Source: Marinobacter sediminicola
GTDB taxonomy: Bacteria; Pseudomonadota; Gammaproteobacteria; Pseudomonadales; Oleiphilaceae
Direction: 5' to 3'
NCBI RefSeq assembly: GCF_031157525.1
Contig: NZ_JAVIXR010000001.1
Span: forward strand, 186,001 to 250,000
DNA length: 64,000 nucleotides
The position numbers and the translations under genes were made by a program. Positions 1 to 10,882 of this stretch are shown one piece after another (within the stretch, counting starts at the first letter, position 1; the number at the start of each line of letters is the position of its first letter). The notes beneath the pieces are model-generated. The model saw nothing but the letters and a program-made list of their open reading frames with translations. It had not been told where the DNA came from and made no database searches.

Positions 1-229
1 TACAGTTGAAGAGCGCGTTAAGAAGATCGTTTGTGAACAGCTGGGCGTTAAAGAGTCCGAAGTTCAGAACTCATCTTCTTTTGTAGAGGATCTTGGCGCT
101 GACTCACTGGACACCGTTGAGCTGGTGATGGCACTGGAAGAGGAATTTGAAACTGAAATTCCTGATGAAGAAGCCGAGAAGCTGGCCAGTGTTCAGGACG
201 CGATCGACTACATCGTCGCGCATACCTGA
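1..229 (+). CDS. acpP: Acyl carrier protein (5' end outside window)
   Basis: Small acidic carrier that holds growing fatty-acyl chains on a phosphopantetheine arm in type II fatty-acid synthesis, in the cytoplasm. The reading frame begins at base 2 and is almost complete: only the start codon and about one more residue lie upstream, judging from the usual ACP N-terminus. The 4'-phosphopantetheine attachment motif GADSLDTVE is intact, followed by the helix II stretch [18 protein letters not shown] typical of AcpP. It is followed by its own terminator and then fabF, the standard gammaproteobacterial order. Confidence 0.97.
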   Translation, partial: TVEERVKKIVCEQLGVKESEVQNSSSFVEDLGADSLDTVELVMALEEEFETEIPDEEAEKLASVQDAIDYIVAHT

Positions 230-256
230 TACTCTGCATTGTAGTTAGCCAGGCGA

Positions 257-295
257 AAAGCCGTCCTTGTCATTCAGTGAGGGACGGCTTTTTTA
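257..295 (+). terminator. Rho-independent terminator after acpP
   Basis: Stem AAAGCCGTCC (257-266) pairs with GGACGGCTTT (282-291), followed by a T-run. It lies between acpP and fabF and probably lowers read-through so that acpP is made at higher level than the downstream genes. Confidence 0.85.
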
Positions 296-368
296 TTGCC
301 TAAAAATGACCCGAAATGCGGGTTCATTCAGCAACACTGACGCATGAAATGACCAGGTGAGCGCAGTT

Positions 369-1616
369 ATGAGTAAACGACGGGTTGTTATCACGGGCAT
401 GGGGATGTTGTCTCCACTGGGAAACGATGTAGCGACGTCCTGGGAGGCTGTTCTTGCCGGGCGAAGCGGGATCGGCATGATCGACCGTTTTGATACGTCC
501 GGGTATGGCACCCGCATTGGTGGTGCAATCAAAAACCTGGATCTGGAGTCCTATCTCTCGACAAAAGAAGCCAGAAAACTGGACGCGTTTATTCACTACG
601 GCCTGATTGCCGCTCAGCAAGCTGTCGATGACAGCGGGCTTGCAGAATATGCAGCGCTGGATAAGGATCGAGTTGGTATTGCTATCGGCTCAGGTATTGG
701 CGGGCTTGAGTATATCGAAAAGAGCGTGCTGACAATGGAAAAGTCTGGCCCGCGCAAAGTGTCGCCGTTCTTTGTTCCCGCATCGGTGATCAACATGATC
801 TCCGGTAATGCCGCCATTCGCTTCGGGTACCGAGGCCCGAACATTGCCATAGTGACCGCCTGCACTACCGGTACTCATAACATTGGATACGCTGCCCGCA
901 CCATTGCTTACGGCGATGCCGATGTCATGCTTGCAGGTGGTTCTGAAATGGCAACAACGCGTACAGGCGTTGCGGCCTTCTCGTCCGCCCGCGCACTTTC
1001 AACCCGTAATGACGAGCCGGAAAAAGCCAGTCGCCCATGGGATCGGGATCGCGACGGTTTTGTACTGAGTGACGGTGCCGGGGTTCTTGTGATGGAAGAG
1101 TTGGAGCACGCCAAAAAGCGTGGTGCGACCATTTACGGCGAGCTGGTGGGTTTTGGTATGAGTGATGATGCTCACCATATTACCGCGCCGCCGGAAGATG
1201 GCGAGGGCGCTGCCCGCTCGATGGACAATGCGCTGAGAGACGCAGGCCTGAAACCGGAAGATGTTGATTACATCAACGCCCATGGCACTTCAACGCAGGT
1301 CGGCGATGTGGCAGAGATTGCAGCCGCCAAGCGGGTATTTGGTGCACACGCAGGCCGACTGGCAATGAGCAGCACCAAGTCCATGACAGGGCACTTGCTC
1401 GGCGCAGCCGGTGCGGTTGAAGCTATATTTTCCTTGCTTGCTATACGTGATGGCGTACTGCCGCCCACGATCAATCTGGATAATCCCGATGAAGGTTGCG
1501 ATCTGGATTTGGTGCCTAATACCTGCCGAAAATCTGATGTTCGCGTGGCTTTATCCAACTCGTTTGGCTTTGGTGGAACCAACGGCACCTTGATTATGCG
1601 CCGCTACGAAGGCTAA
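369..1616 (+). CDS. fabF: 3-oxoacyl-[ACP] synthase II (KAS II)
   Basis: Condenses malonyl-ACP with acyl-ACP to elongate fatty acids; it works in the cytoplasm with AcpP, encoded just upstream. The Cys-His-His triad is visible: Cys165 in [10 protein letters not shown], His305 in [12 protein letters not shown] and His342 in [12 protein letters not shown]. The C-terminal GFGGTNG signature is present. An in-frame GTG exists at 357, but AGGTGA at 355-360 gives proper Shine-Dalgarno spacing only for the ATG at 369, and the N-terminus [10 protein letters not shown] is the family norm. The product is 415 aa, a usual FabF length. pabC follows after six bases, so the two are probably co-transcribed. 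Confidence 0.97.
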   Translation: MSKRRVVITGMGMLSPLGNDVATSWEAVLAGRSGIGMIDRFDTSGYGTRIGGAIKNLDLESYLSTKEARKLDAFIHYGLIAAQQAVDDSGLAEYAALDKDRVGIAIGSGIGGLEYIEKSVLTMEKSGPRKVSPFFVPASVINMISGNAAIRFGYRGPNIAIVTACTTGTHNIGYAARTIAYGDADVMLAGGSEMATTRTGVAAFSSARALSTRNDEPEKASRPWDRDRDGFVLSDGAGVLVMEELEHAKKRGATIYGELVGFGMSDDAHHITAPPEDGEGAARSMDNALRDAGLKPEDVDYINAHGTSTQVGDVAEIAAAKRVFGAHAGRLAMSSTKSMTGHLLGAAGAVEAIFSLLAIRDGVLPPTINLDNPDEGCDLDLVPNTCRKSDVRVALSNSFGFGGTNGTLIMRRYEG

Positions 1617-1622
1617 GGGGCC

Positions 1623-2453
1623 ATGTTCAACCTGTACTGGGCGGATGAAAGAGGACTCCCCGCGGGTGACCGGGGTGCGTCATACGGTGATGGCCTTTTC
1701 GAGACCGTAAGAATGCATGGTGATCGGGGAGTGCTTTTATCTCGCCACTTGGATCGCATGGTTCGTGATGCGGGCAGGCTGGGGATTCCCATTGCGCTTA
1801 CGGATCTTCGCAAAGCCTGCACAGCAGCTATCGATCGCTATCTGGAACGTTTCGGCAAAGCCGACGCAGAGGGTGGCTGGGTGCTCAAGCTGATGCTTAC
1901 CCGAGGCGAAGGTGGCCGTGGCTACCAGCCAAGTGTTGGAGCCCGGCCAAACCTGATGGTGTCCGCTGGCCCCATGCCTGTATTACCGGCAAGCTCAGGT
2001 GTTATCGCTGACTTTTCCCGAGTACCGCTCACCGTTAACCCTCTGCTTGCTGGCATCAAATCCCTGAACCGACTCGAACAGGTTATGGCAGCCAGAGAAA
2101 TTAACGGGGAGCTGTATGAGGTCATCATGGCTGACAGTGCCGGTAGTCTGGTTGAAGGGACTCGCACCAATTTGCTTCTCAAAGCGCCTGATGGCTGGGT
2201 AACGCCTCCATTAAAAAGCCTTGCTGTTGCCGGTATCATGCGACAGTGGGTGCTGGAACGGCTGCGTGCGCGGGGAGAGTCCGTCTTCGAGCGCTCGGTG
2301 AGCATCGCAGATAGTATGGGATCCCACTGTCAGGGCCTTTTCCTCCTGAATAGCGTTGTAGGAGTGGTTCCTGTGCGGCGGCTTGCCGGCCAGGATTTGC
2401 CTGTAGATGACGGAGTTGCGACAATCTTCAATCCTCTCGAAATGCTGGAATAA
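1623..2453 (+). CDS. pabC: Aminodeoxychorismate lyase
   Basis: PLP enzyme of fold type IV that turns 4-amino-4-deoxychorismate into p-aminobenzoate and pyruvate for folate synthesis. Lys146 in GIKSLNRLEQ is the expected PLP Schiff-base lysine, and the segments SYGDGLFET and LVEGTRTNLL match the family (substrate and phosphate binding). The length of 276 aa is normal. It lies between fabF and mltG as in pseudomonads. A D-amino-acid or branched-chain aminotransferase is the main alternative from fold alone; position and the GIKSLNRLEQ motif favour PabC. Confidence 0.93.
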   Translation: MFNLYWADERGLPAGDRGASYGDGLFETVRMHGDRGVLLSRHLDRMVRDAGRLGIPIALTDLRKACTAAIDRYLERFGKADAEGGWVLKLMLTRGEGGRGYQPSVGARPNLMVSAGPMPVLPASSGVIADFSRVPLTVNPLLAGIKSLNRLEQVMAAREINGELYEVIMADSAGSLVEGTRTNLLLKAPDGWVTPPLKSLAVAGIMRQWVLERLRARGESVFERSVSIADSMGSHCQGLFLLNSVVGVVPVRRLAGQDLPVDDGVATIFNPLEMLE

Positions 2454-2458
2454 TTCTT

Positions 2459-4141
<1,683 letters not shown>

Positions 4142-4143
<2 letters not shown>

Positions 4144-4162
4144 TTGAGTCACATTCTCAATT
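4142..4162 (+). repeat. Inverted repeat between tmk and the araC-type gene
   Basis: AATTGAG (4142-4148) and CTCAATT (4156-4162) form a 7-bp stem with a 7-base loop, partly overlapping the tmk stop codon. It is AT-rich and has no T-run, so it may be an operator for the regulator gene that starts 20 bases later, or a weak terminator. Confidence 0.4.
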
Positions 4163-4181
4163 ATAGGTTCCGGTCGCGTCT

Positions 4182-4961
4182 ATGTTGGATGCCCGTCTAC
4201 TCAAATTGCCCATAGCCGCTCACCAGCACCGCCATGAGCATCACCAGATCGTTATAGGTGTTCAGGGCGAGGCAGATTTGAGCGTTGACGGGACCGGATC
4301 TCATCTGGACACCTGGAAGGCCTGCCTCGTGCCCACAGAGGCCAGGCACGACTATTGCGGTGATCATCAGAATCACGTGATGGTCATCAATCTTGATCCA
4401 TCAACGCCTGCTATTTCTACACCAAATCATGCTGACTATGAGCGCATGGTTCGTGTGTTTGAAAAGCCCCGTACCATTCAAATGGACAGACGGTTGCAGG
4501 GCCTGGTCCAGTTTGCGGCCGGCGAATTCGATCGGTCACCCGGAAATCAGGCAATGCAGGGTCATCTTGCGGCCAGTATTCTCTATTGTATGGCTGACAG
4601 AGTGGTTGATCAGAGAGTTCGGACGTCTCACCGCCACAGCCTGAACCCGGATGCCATGAACCGTTATATTCGGGCAAATCTGCATAAAAAAATCAGGGTG
4701 CAGGATCTCGCCAGTGAGGCTTGCTTGAGCGTAAGCCGTTTTCATGAGGTATTTCGTGAGGTGGTAGGAACTACACCGCACCAGTTTTTGTTGGAGGCTC
4801 GGCTGGATCAGGCCATGAAACTTTTAATTTCGACGCCGCTTTCTGTCTCGGAAATCAGTTATCGGGTTGGCTTCTCATCTCAGAGTGCGTTGACCAATGC
4901 ACTGCGCAAACACAAAGGAACTACCCCTACAAAACTGCAAGTTCGTGATAACGTTGCCTGA
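4182..4961 (+). CDS. AraC/XylS-family transcriptional regulator (PruR-like candidate)
   Basis: Cytoplasmic regulator of 259 aa. The N-terminal half looks like a cupin-type sensing domain, with the His-rich stretch AAHQHRHEHHQI near residue 15. The C-terminal part (about 155-255) carries the two helix-turn-helix motifs of the AraC family: VQDLASEACLSVSRFHEVFR, and VSEISYRVGFSSQSALTNAL followed by the family tail KHKGTTPTKL. It is the only gene between tmk and putP and is co-oriented with putP. Control of proline uptake, as with PruR of Pseudomonas, is a reasonable inference from adjacency, but no effector can be read from the sequence. Confidence 0.88.
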   Translation: MLDARLLKLPIAAHQHRHEHHQIVIGVQGEADLSVDGTGSHLDTWKACLVPTEARHDYCGDHQNHVMVINLDPSTPAISTPNHADYERMVRVFEKPRTIQMDRRLQGLVQFAAGEFDRSPGNQAMQGHLAASILYCMADRVVDQRVRTSHRHSLNPDAMNRYIRANLHKKIRVQDLASEACLSVSRFHEVFREVVGTTPHQFLLEARLDQAMKLLISTPLSVSEISYRVGFSSQSALTNALRKHKGTTPTKLQVRDNVA

Positions 4962-5264
4962 TTTTATCTGAAGTTGCGTCATTCCCGTAGAATTCGACAA
5001 AATTACCGTAGGATTTTGTAAGCGGATAATACGTAGTAATACTAGGCTGGTTGCGTCAAATCTCATGCTGAGAATCTGTTGCTTGGTTCGGTCGCAAAAT
5101 GGCAATACTTAACTATAGTTAAGCCTGAGTGTGCGATACGTTGTTTCGCTCAGATTCGTAAGGCATACCCGTAAACAAGAAGAACGACACAGTTAGCTGG
5201 CGCTCTCGCCAAGGCTGTGCATAGCGAGCGGATATAATCCGACTCATTAAACCGGAGGAGTTCC
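4962..5264 (+). other. Intergenic control region upstream of putP
   Basis: 303 bases without a gene. It is AT-rich in its first half and contains the perfect palindrome CTTAACTATAGTTAAG (5108-5123). Around 5020-5045 there are several TAATAC/TAGTAATAC stretches that could serve as -10 elements. A strong ribosome site, CCGGAGGAG, lies just before the putP start. I see no credible small ORF or structured RNA. This is most likely where the adjacent AraC-type regulator acts. Confidence 0.55.
5108..5123. promoter_or_regulatory. Perfect 16-bp palindrome upstream of putP
   Basis: CTTAACTATAGTTAAG is a perfect dyad centred about 150 bases before the putP start. A related but imperfect dyad, AACTA-TCTT-TAGTT (6863-6876), lies before the TRAP receptor gene. 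Perfect dyads are more typical of dimeric repressors than of AraC proteins, so the binder may be another factor. Confidence 0.5.
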
Positions 5265-6758
5265 ATGGCTATTGGTGTTTGGATTAGTCTATTTGCTTAT
5301 TTTGCGGTGATGATTGGCATCGGCCTTTTTGCGATGCGCACATCTACCTCTTCATCCGAAGATTACATGCTTGGCGGTAGGGGTCTGAGCCCCAAAGTAG
5401 CCGCTTTGTCTGCTGGCGCTTCCGATATGAGTGGCTGGTTGCTTCTGGGTCTTCCGGGGGCGATGTATGTGTCAGGCCTTGCTTCAGCGTGGATCGGCGT
5501 TGGTTTGTTTGTAGGTGCGTTTTTTAACTGGGTTCTTGTTGCTCCCAGGCTGCGATCACAAACAGTTCATTACGGTAACGCCCTGACTATTCCAGCTTTT
5601 CTAGCCAACCGTTTCCCCACTCAGGCGTTGCCACTACGAACTGTGGCGGCGATCGTTATCGTTGTGTTCTTCTCGGTTTATACAGCCTCTGGCCTGGTAG
5701 CCGGGGGCAAGCTCTTTGAAAGTGCATTTGCCGGAATATTCAACTTCGGCGGTATGGGTGATTACGGCGTGGGCATCGTCATAACGCTGGGTGTTGTACT
5801 TGCCTACACCGTGGTTGGCGGATTCCTGGCTGTGAGCATGACCGACTTTGTTCAGGGCTGCATCATGATGATTGCTCTGGTTCTCATGCCGGCCGTTGTG
5901 CTATTTGGCGAAGGCGGTGGCGGCTTTGCCCAGGCGACCGCTACGCTGAATGAGGTTGATCCCACCCTGCTATCCTGGACAGAGGGGCTTACCTTTGTTG
6001 GATGGCTCTCTGCAGTGACTTGGGGCTTGGGCTACTTTGGCCAGCCGCACATCATCGTTCGCTTCATGGCAATCCGTTCAGTGAAAGAAGTACCGACTGC
6101 CCGTAATATCGGCATGTCCTGGATGGCGATTTCCTTGATTGGTGCGATTGGTCTCGGTATTTTCGGTCGCGCCTATGCAGTGCGTAATGGCATGCAAATT
6201 GACGATCCCGAAACGATTTTTATCATTCTCGCAGACTTGCTGTTCCACCCGCTAATTACAGGCTTCCTGTATGCAGCCTTGCTGGCGGCGGTAATGAGCA
6301 CCATCTCCAGCCAGCTGCTGGTAGCATCTTCTTCACTGACTGAAGACTTTTACCGCTTGTTCCTGCGCAAAGAAGCAGGTGACCGCGAGTGTGTAAACGT
6401 TGGTCGTGTGTGCGTAGTGCTTGTTGGTCTGGTCGCAGCGGTTATCGCATCTGACCCAACCTCCAACGTGCTGAGCCTGGTTGGTAACGCCTGGGCAGGC
6501 TTCGGTTCGGCATTTGGGCCTCTGATCATTCTCGCACTCATGTGGCCGCGCACGAATGGTGCTGGCGCACTGGCGGGTATGATCGCAGGTGCCGGTACGG
6601 CAATGATCTGGGTATCCTTGGGCTGGAATGGTGAGTTCATGGGAGGCCCCGGTGTTTATGAAATCATGCCGGGCTTTGCAGCCTCTTTCATTGCAATCAT
6701 AGTGGTTAGTCTTATCACTTCCGATGCCAATGAATATCAGGCAGAGCAGTACAGCTAA
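5265..6758 (+). CDS. putP: Sodium/proline symporter
   Basis: Inner-membrane Na+-coupled proline uptake protein of the SSS family. The 497 aa and the succession of hydrophobic segments fit the 13-helix PutP fold. The conserved early motif SEDYMLGGRGLSPKVAALSA, then ASDMSGWLLLGLPGA, and the internal GYFGQPHIIVRFMAIRS and STISSQLLVASSSL stretches are all PutP-type. Its start has a clear GGAGGAG ribosome site. It ends in its own terminator, so it is monocistronic or paired with the AraC-type gene. No putA (proline oxidase) lies in the window. Confidence 0.94.
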   Translation: MAIGVWISLFAYFAVMIGIGLFAMRTSTSSSEDYMLGGRGLSPKVAALSAGASDMSGWLLLGLPGAMYVSGLASAWIGVGLFVGAFFNWVLVAPRLRSQTVHYGNALTIPAFLANRFPTQALPLRTVAAIVIVVFFSVYTASGLVAGGKLFESAFAGIFNFGGMGDYGVGIVITLGVVLAYTVVGGFLAVSMTDFVQGCIMMIALVLMPAVVLFGEGGGGFAQATATLNEVDPTLLSWTEGLTFVGWLSAVTWGLGYFGQPHIIVRFMAIRSVKEVPTARNIGMSWMAISLIGAIGLGIFGRAYAVRNGMQIDDPETIFIILADLLFHPLITGFLYAALLAAVMSTISSQLLVASSSLTEDFYRLFLRKEAGDRECVNVGRVCVVLVGLVAAVIASDPTSNVLSLVGNAWAGFGSAFGPLIILALMWPRTNGAGALAGMIAGAGTAMIWVSLGWNGEFMGGPGVYEIMPGFAASFIAIIVVSLITSDANEYQAEQYS

Positions 6759-6792
6759 CCGCGAGTGCGGTGATGCGTTATAAGTTAGTAAG

Positions 6793-6820
6793 AAAGGGCT
6801 CCTGCGGGGGCCCTTTTTTA
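6793..6820 (+). terminator. Rho-independent terminator after putP
   Basis: AAAGGGC (6793-6799) pairs with GCCCTTT (6810-6816), extended by a TCC/GGG inner stem, and is followed by TTT. It separates putP from the TRAP transporter operon. Confidence 0.85.
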
Positions 6821-6862
6821 TGGCCTGTTTAGCTGTATGGACTGGTAGATCCAGTGGAGTGC

Positions 6863-6876
6863 AACTATCTTTAGTT
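6863..6876. promoter_or_regulatory. Inverted repeat upstream of the TRAP operon
   Basis: AACTA (6863-6867) and TAGTT (6872-6876) flank TCTT, about 50 bases before the receptor start; a second short dyad, ACTGG-TAGAT-CCAGT, lies at 6841-6855. These are candidate operators for the transporter operon. No regulator gene is adjacent except the AraC-type gene before putP. Confidence 0.35.
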
Positions 6877-6926
6877 AGTTACACTTCTATGATTGGGCAA
6901 AAACAATGATAAAAAGGGAGCTATCC

Positions 6927-7934
6927 ATGAGTAAGCGCAGGGTTTTTAAATACGCCGCGGGGCTGCTGACAGCTGCCGCAGTCTCTCTTTCCAGCGGTGT
7001 ACAGGCGGAGGGCAATTACGTGATGGGTACCGCCACAACGGGCGGTACCTATTATCCGGTGGGCGTTGCTATTTCAACGCTGATCAAAGTTAAGCTGGAG
7101 CCTTCGACCAACATATCGGTTTCAGCCATCAGTTCAGCAGGCTCTGCTGAGAACCTGAAGCTTATGGACGAAAATCAGATCCAGTTCGGCATTCTTCAGG
7201 GGCTATATGGAGCTTACGCCTGGAACGGCACAGGGCCGGTTAACAAGCCGTATAAAAATTTGCGCTCGGTATCAATGCTTTGGCAGAACGTGGAGCACTT
7301 CGTAGTAACCAAGGGCATCGCCAAAACCGGCACAATTGACGATATGAAAAATCTGTATGGGGAAAGCTTCTCCATTGGTGCCAGAAACTCAGGAACCGAG
7401 GGTTCCGGTCGCTTTATTTTGGGCAAGGTTGGCATTGATCTGGAAAAGGTAAACCTAGCATATCAAGGCTATGGACCCAGTGCGGATGCTCTGCAGAATG
7501 GTAATATTGATGGCATGAATATTCCGGCGGGTGTGCCAGCGGCGGCAGTAACAAGAGCCTATGCCAATATGGGTGACAAGATTACCACCCTTAACTTTAC
7601 GCCAGATCAGGTTGCCAAGGTCAACAGTGATTTTGAGCTGTGGACGCCTTATACCATCCCGGCAGGAACCTACCCCAAGCAGGCCGAGGATATTAATACC
7701 ATTGCGCAGCCCAATATCCTGGCAGTTCGAGATGATGTCTCGGAGAGCGATGTCTATGAAATCACGAAAACCATCTACGAGAACCTTCCGTTCTTGAACA
7801 ACATACATCAGGCAACGAAAGCGATGGCGCTGGAGAAAGCCATAGCAGGTCTGCCAATGCCGCTCCATCCCGGGGCTGCCCGTTTCTATCAAGAGCAGGG
7901 CTTGACCATTCCTGAACGCCTGCTGGCGAAGTAA
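6927..7934 (+). CDS. TAXI-family TRAP transporter solute receptor
   Basis: Periplasmic substrate-binding component of a TRAP transporter. It has a Sec signal peptide ending near VQA, then the TAXI-type opening GTATTGGTYYPVG. The later stretches GARNSGTEGSGRFILGKVGI and AYQGYGPSADALQNGNIDG fit the family. An ATG at 6906 is also in frame, but AAGGGAG at 6912-6918 is well spaced only for 6927, which gives a signal peptide starting MSKRRVFKYA. The stop overlaps the start of the permease gene by one base (TAATG). TAXI receptors often bind organic acids or glutamate; the substrate cannot be told from sequence. Confidence 0.92.
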   Translation: MSKRRVFKYAAGLLTAAAVSLSSGVQAEGNYVMGTATTGGTYYPVGVAISTLIKVKLEPSTNISVSAISSAGSAENLKLMDENQIQFGILQGLYGAYAWNGTGPVNKPYKNLRSVSMLWQNVEHFVVTKGIAKTGTIDDMKNLYGESFSIGARNSGTEGSGRFILGKVGIDLEKVNLAYQGYGPSADALQNGNIDGMNIPAGVPAAAVTRAYANMGDKITTLNFTPDQVAKVNSDFELWTPYTIPAGTYPKQAEDINTIAQPNILAVRDDVSESDVYEITKTIYENLPFLNNIHQATKAMALEKAIAGLPMPLHPGAARFYQEQGLTIPERLLAK

Positions 7935-10111
7935 TGGTGACAGCTAAAGCAGAAGGCGAGCCCGTAATTGCGGTTCGGGATGAAAGTGCCAGCGAGGCGA
8001 GCGAGCGAGTAGATCACTGGTTGTTAGGGCCAGTGATCTTCTGGCTCGCGATCGCTACTGCGCTGGTTCATCTGTATTTCAACACTTTTTCGACGCTCTC
8101 TGAGCTGTGGAGCTCAGCTCTGCACTTTGGTCTTTTCGGGCTGATCTGTACGCTAACCACCCCCATGTTCAAGGCTCAAACGGTTGGTGGGCAGAGGCTA
8201 GCGCTTGGTGTAGATGTGATGCTCGGGCTTGCTGCACTTGCCTGTGCTTTTTATCTGATTTTCTTTGAGGATGCTCTGTATCAGCGCGGGTTCAATTTCT
8301 CTACCGGGGACTGGGTTTTCTCCATCGCATCCGTGGCGTTGGTACTGGAATTGGCACGTCGCACAGTAGGCTGGTTTATTCCCGTGCTGTGTATTGTGGC
8401 TCTGACCTATGTGGCTTGGTGGGGCCAATACGTTGACGGCATCTTTAATTTCCCCGGGCTTTCCTGGGAGACAGTTCTGTATCGCTCATATATCGGTGGT
8501 CAGGGAATGCTGGGTTCCATCGCACGTATTTCATGGACCTACGTATTCATGTTCATTCTGTTCGGTGCCTTTCTCGTGAAATCCGGAGCCGGGGACTTTA
8601 TCATCGAACTGGCGCGCTGTGCCGCAGGGCGTTTCGTGGGCGGTCCCGGATTTGTGGCGGTGTTTGCCTCCGGCCTAATGGGGTCGGTCTCGGGATCCAG
8701 CGTAGCCAATACGGTTTCTACCGGTGTTATTACCATCCCCTTGATGCGAAAAGCGGGCTTTCCCGCACGCTTTGCTGCCGGCGTTGAAGCCGCCGCTTCA
8801 ACCGGGGGGCAATTGATGCCTCCAGTGATGGGTGCGGGTGCTTTTATCATGGCTTCCTACACTCAAGTTTCCTACCTCACCATCATTGGTGTAGCAGCAC
8901 TCCCAGCGCTTCTCTATTTCATCTCGGTGGCCATGTTTGTGCGCATCGAGGCCAAACGCAGCCATGCTGACAAGCTGGAAGATGAAGCTGCGCCCTCGCT
9001 AAAGGACGTGCTGAAGGGCGGTTGGCACTTTTTGCTGCCACTGGTCGTTCTTGTAGCCGCGCTTATTTACGGGTTTACGCCAACCTACGCTGCGGGGATA
9101 GCCATTGTGTCTGTTATTGCTGCGTCATGGCTATCGAAGAACCCAATGGGGGTAAGAGATATACTCGACGCTCTGGCGATGGGGACGCGAAACATTACGA
9201 CCACAGCGATCCTGCTGATTACCGTCGGGCTTATTGTGATGGTGGTGTCTACCACGGGCATAGGTAATACGTTTTCGCTGATGATTACCGATTGGGCCGG
9301 GGGAAGCCTGCTGATCACCATTTTTCTGGTGGCGCTGGCCTCGCTGATTTTGGGAATGGGGCTGCCCGTAACGGCGGCGTATATTGTTCTTGCGACACTT
9401 TCAGCACCTGCGATTTACAACCTGATCGCGCAAAGCCAGTTGTTGGAGTTGATGGTAAATGGCAATCTTCCCGAGCAGGCCAAAGCCATCTTCATGCTCG
9501 CAGCACCGGATAAACTGTCGTTATTGGATGGCCCCATGGATGCCACTACCGCGCAACAGATGCTCGCATTGGTGCCGGATACCTTCAGTAGCCAACTCCT
9601 TGAGCAGGCGTTATCGCCGGAATCACTTTCCATGCTGCTGGTGGCTGCGCATATGGTCATCTTCTGGCTTTCCCAGGATTCCAACGTGACACCTCCGGTT
9701 TGCCTTACAGCTTTTGCTGCTGCAGCTATTGCCGGAACCCCACAGATGCGCACCGGGTTTACTGCCTGGAAACTGGCGAAAGGGCTTTATATAGTGCCGC
9801 TTCTGTTTGCCTACTCGCCACTGATTACCGGCGATTTTACTGAAATGATCCAGGTGTTCTGTTTTGCGTTATTCGGTATCTACGCCATCATCGCGGGTCT
9901 CGAAGGTTACTTGGAGCACAAGCTTAACCTGCTGGTTCGAGCGTTGATGTTTCCCCTTGGCGCCTTGATGCTTTGGCCCCATGGGCAGCTACTGATTGAT
10001 GGGGCAGGGCTAATTATATTTATTGCTGTTCTGGTGTGGAGCAGTCGTTGTGGCAAACGTCTCAGTGGAGCTCGCTCGGGGAATAACGCAGGAAGCGCGA
10101 ACGCTGCATGA
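7934..10111 (+). CDS. TRAP transporter fused permease (4TM-12TM)
   Basis: Inner-membrane component, 725 aa, in which the small (DctQ-like) and large (DctM-like) TRAP subunits form one chain, as is usual for TAXI-type systems. The N-terminal third has about five hydrophobic segments. The large-subunit signatures GLMGSVSGSSVANTVSTGVI, STGGQLMPPVMGAGAFIM and ILGMGLPVTAAYIVLAT are present, as is DSNVTPPVCLTAFAAAAIAG. It begins inside the receptor stop codon and overlaps the following TauE-type gene by four bases, so all three should be translated from one mRNA. Confidence 0.93.
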   Translation: MVTAKAEGEPVIAVRDESASEASERVDHWLLGPVIFWLAIATALVHLYFNTFSTLSELWSSALHFGLFGLICTLTTPMFKAQTVGGQRLALGVDVMLGLAALACAFYLIFFEDALYQRGFNFSTGDWVFSIASVALVLELARRTVGWFIPVLCIVALTYVAWWGQYVDGIFNFPGLSWETVLYRSYIGGQGMLGSIARISWTYVFMFILFGAFLVKSGAGDFIIELARCAAGRFVGGPGFVAVFASGLMGSVSGSSVANTVSTGVITIPLMRKAGFPARFAAGVEAAASTGGQLMPPVMGAGAFIMASYTQVSYLTIIGVAALPALLYFISVAMFVRIEAKRSHADKLEDEAAPSLKDVLKGGWHFLLPLVVLVAALIYGFTPTYAAGIAIVSVIAASWLSKNPMGVRDILDALAMGTRNITTTAILLITVGLIVMVVSTTGIGNTFSLMITDWAGGSLLITIFLVALASLILGMGLPVTAAYIVLATLSAPAIYNLIAQSQLLELMVNGNLPEQAKAIFMLAAPDKLSLLDGPMDATTAQQMLALVPDTFSSQLLEQALSPESLSMLLVAAHMVIFWLSQDSNVTPPVCLTAFAAAAIAGTPQMRTGFTAWKLAKGLYIVPLLFAYSPLITGDFTEMIQVFCFALFGIYAIIAGLEGYLEHKLNLLVRALMFPLGALMLWPHGQLLIDGAGLIIFIAVLVWSSRCGKRLSGARSGNNAGSANAA

Positions 10112-10854
10112 GCATTACAGACGTTATAGCATTGCTGGCGCTAGGCGGCATTGCCGGATTCATCAATGTACTTTCAGCAGGTGGGTCAATGCTTACGCTG
10201 CCACTGTTGATGTTTCTTGGGCTTCCGCCTCAGGTTGCAAACGGTACCAACCGAGTTGCAATTATTCTGCAAAGCACCACCGCTGTGGCAGGCTTCCGGC
10301 GCCTGGGCCACGGTAATCTCCGTGTTAGCTTGCACCTTGCAGTGCCAGCAGTTCTTGGCTCGTTACTGGGAGCCTGGGTAGCGACATGGGTGCCAGACGC
10401 TGTATTCGAATGGGTGCTGATTCTTGCCATGATTTTCGCTTCGGCATTCATGCTGTTGCCTCAGCCCCACCTGGAAACCAGTCCGCTGACTGTAAACAGG
10501 CTTGGCCCGGTGATTTATATCGCCATGTTTCTGATTGGCGTGTATGGCGGCTTTATTCAGGTGGGCGTGGGCGCTCTGTTTATAGTGGTTTTGTATCGAT
10601 TGCTGCGCATTGATCTACGCCAGGTCAATGTTTTCAAGGTGTCTATTATTCTGCTTTACACGGTTCCTGCATTGTTGATTTTCGCCCTTAATGGGCAAGT
10701 ACGCTGGGGGATGGGATTGGTTCTGGCGCTTGGCAATATTACCGGAGCATTTGTCGCCGTTAAGGTAAACCTGAGCAATGAAGGCGCTAAATGGGTGAAG
10801 TGGATAACCCTTGTGATGGCAGCCGCGATTCTTATTCGGTTGATTGTTTACTGA
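10108..10854 (+). CDS. TauE/SafE-family membrane exporter (DUF81)
   Basis: 248-aa polytopic inner-membrane protein with the two-fold repeated TauE/SafE pattern: an N-terminal GGIAGFINVLSAGGSMLTLP and a mid-protein GVYGGFIQVGVGALFIVVL. Members export sulfite, sulfoacetate or other small organic anions. Its ATG overlaps the stop of the TRAP permease (ATGA). This tight coupling suggests it handles a by-product of whatever the TRAP system imports; that is inference. The following oxidoreductase gene begins 28 bases after the stop. Confidence 0.88.
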   Translation: MSITDVIALLALGGIAGFINVLSAGGSMLTLPLLMFLGLPPQVANGTNRVAIILQSTTAVAGFRRLGHGNLRVSLHLAVPAVLGSLLGAWVATWVPDAVFEWVLILAMIFASAFMLLPQPHLETSPLTVNRLGPVIYIAMFLIGVYGGFIQVGVGALFIVVLYRLLRIDLRQVNVFKVSIILLYTVPALLIFALNGQVRWGMGLVLALGNITGAFVAVKVNLSNEGAKWVKWITLVMAAAILIRLIVY

Positions 10855-10882
10855 CCACATCCTGACAGTAGGAGATATGGCA

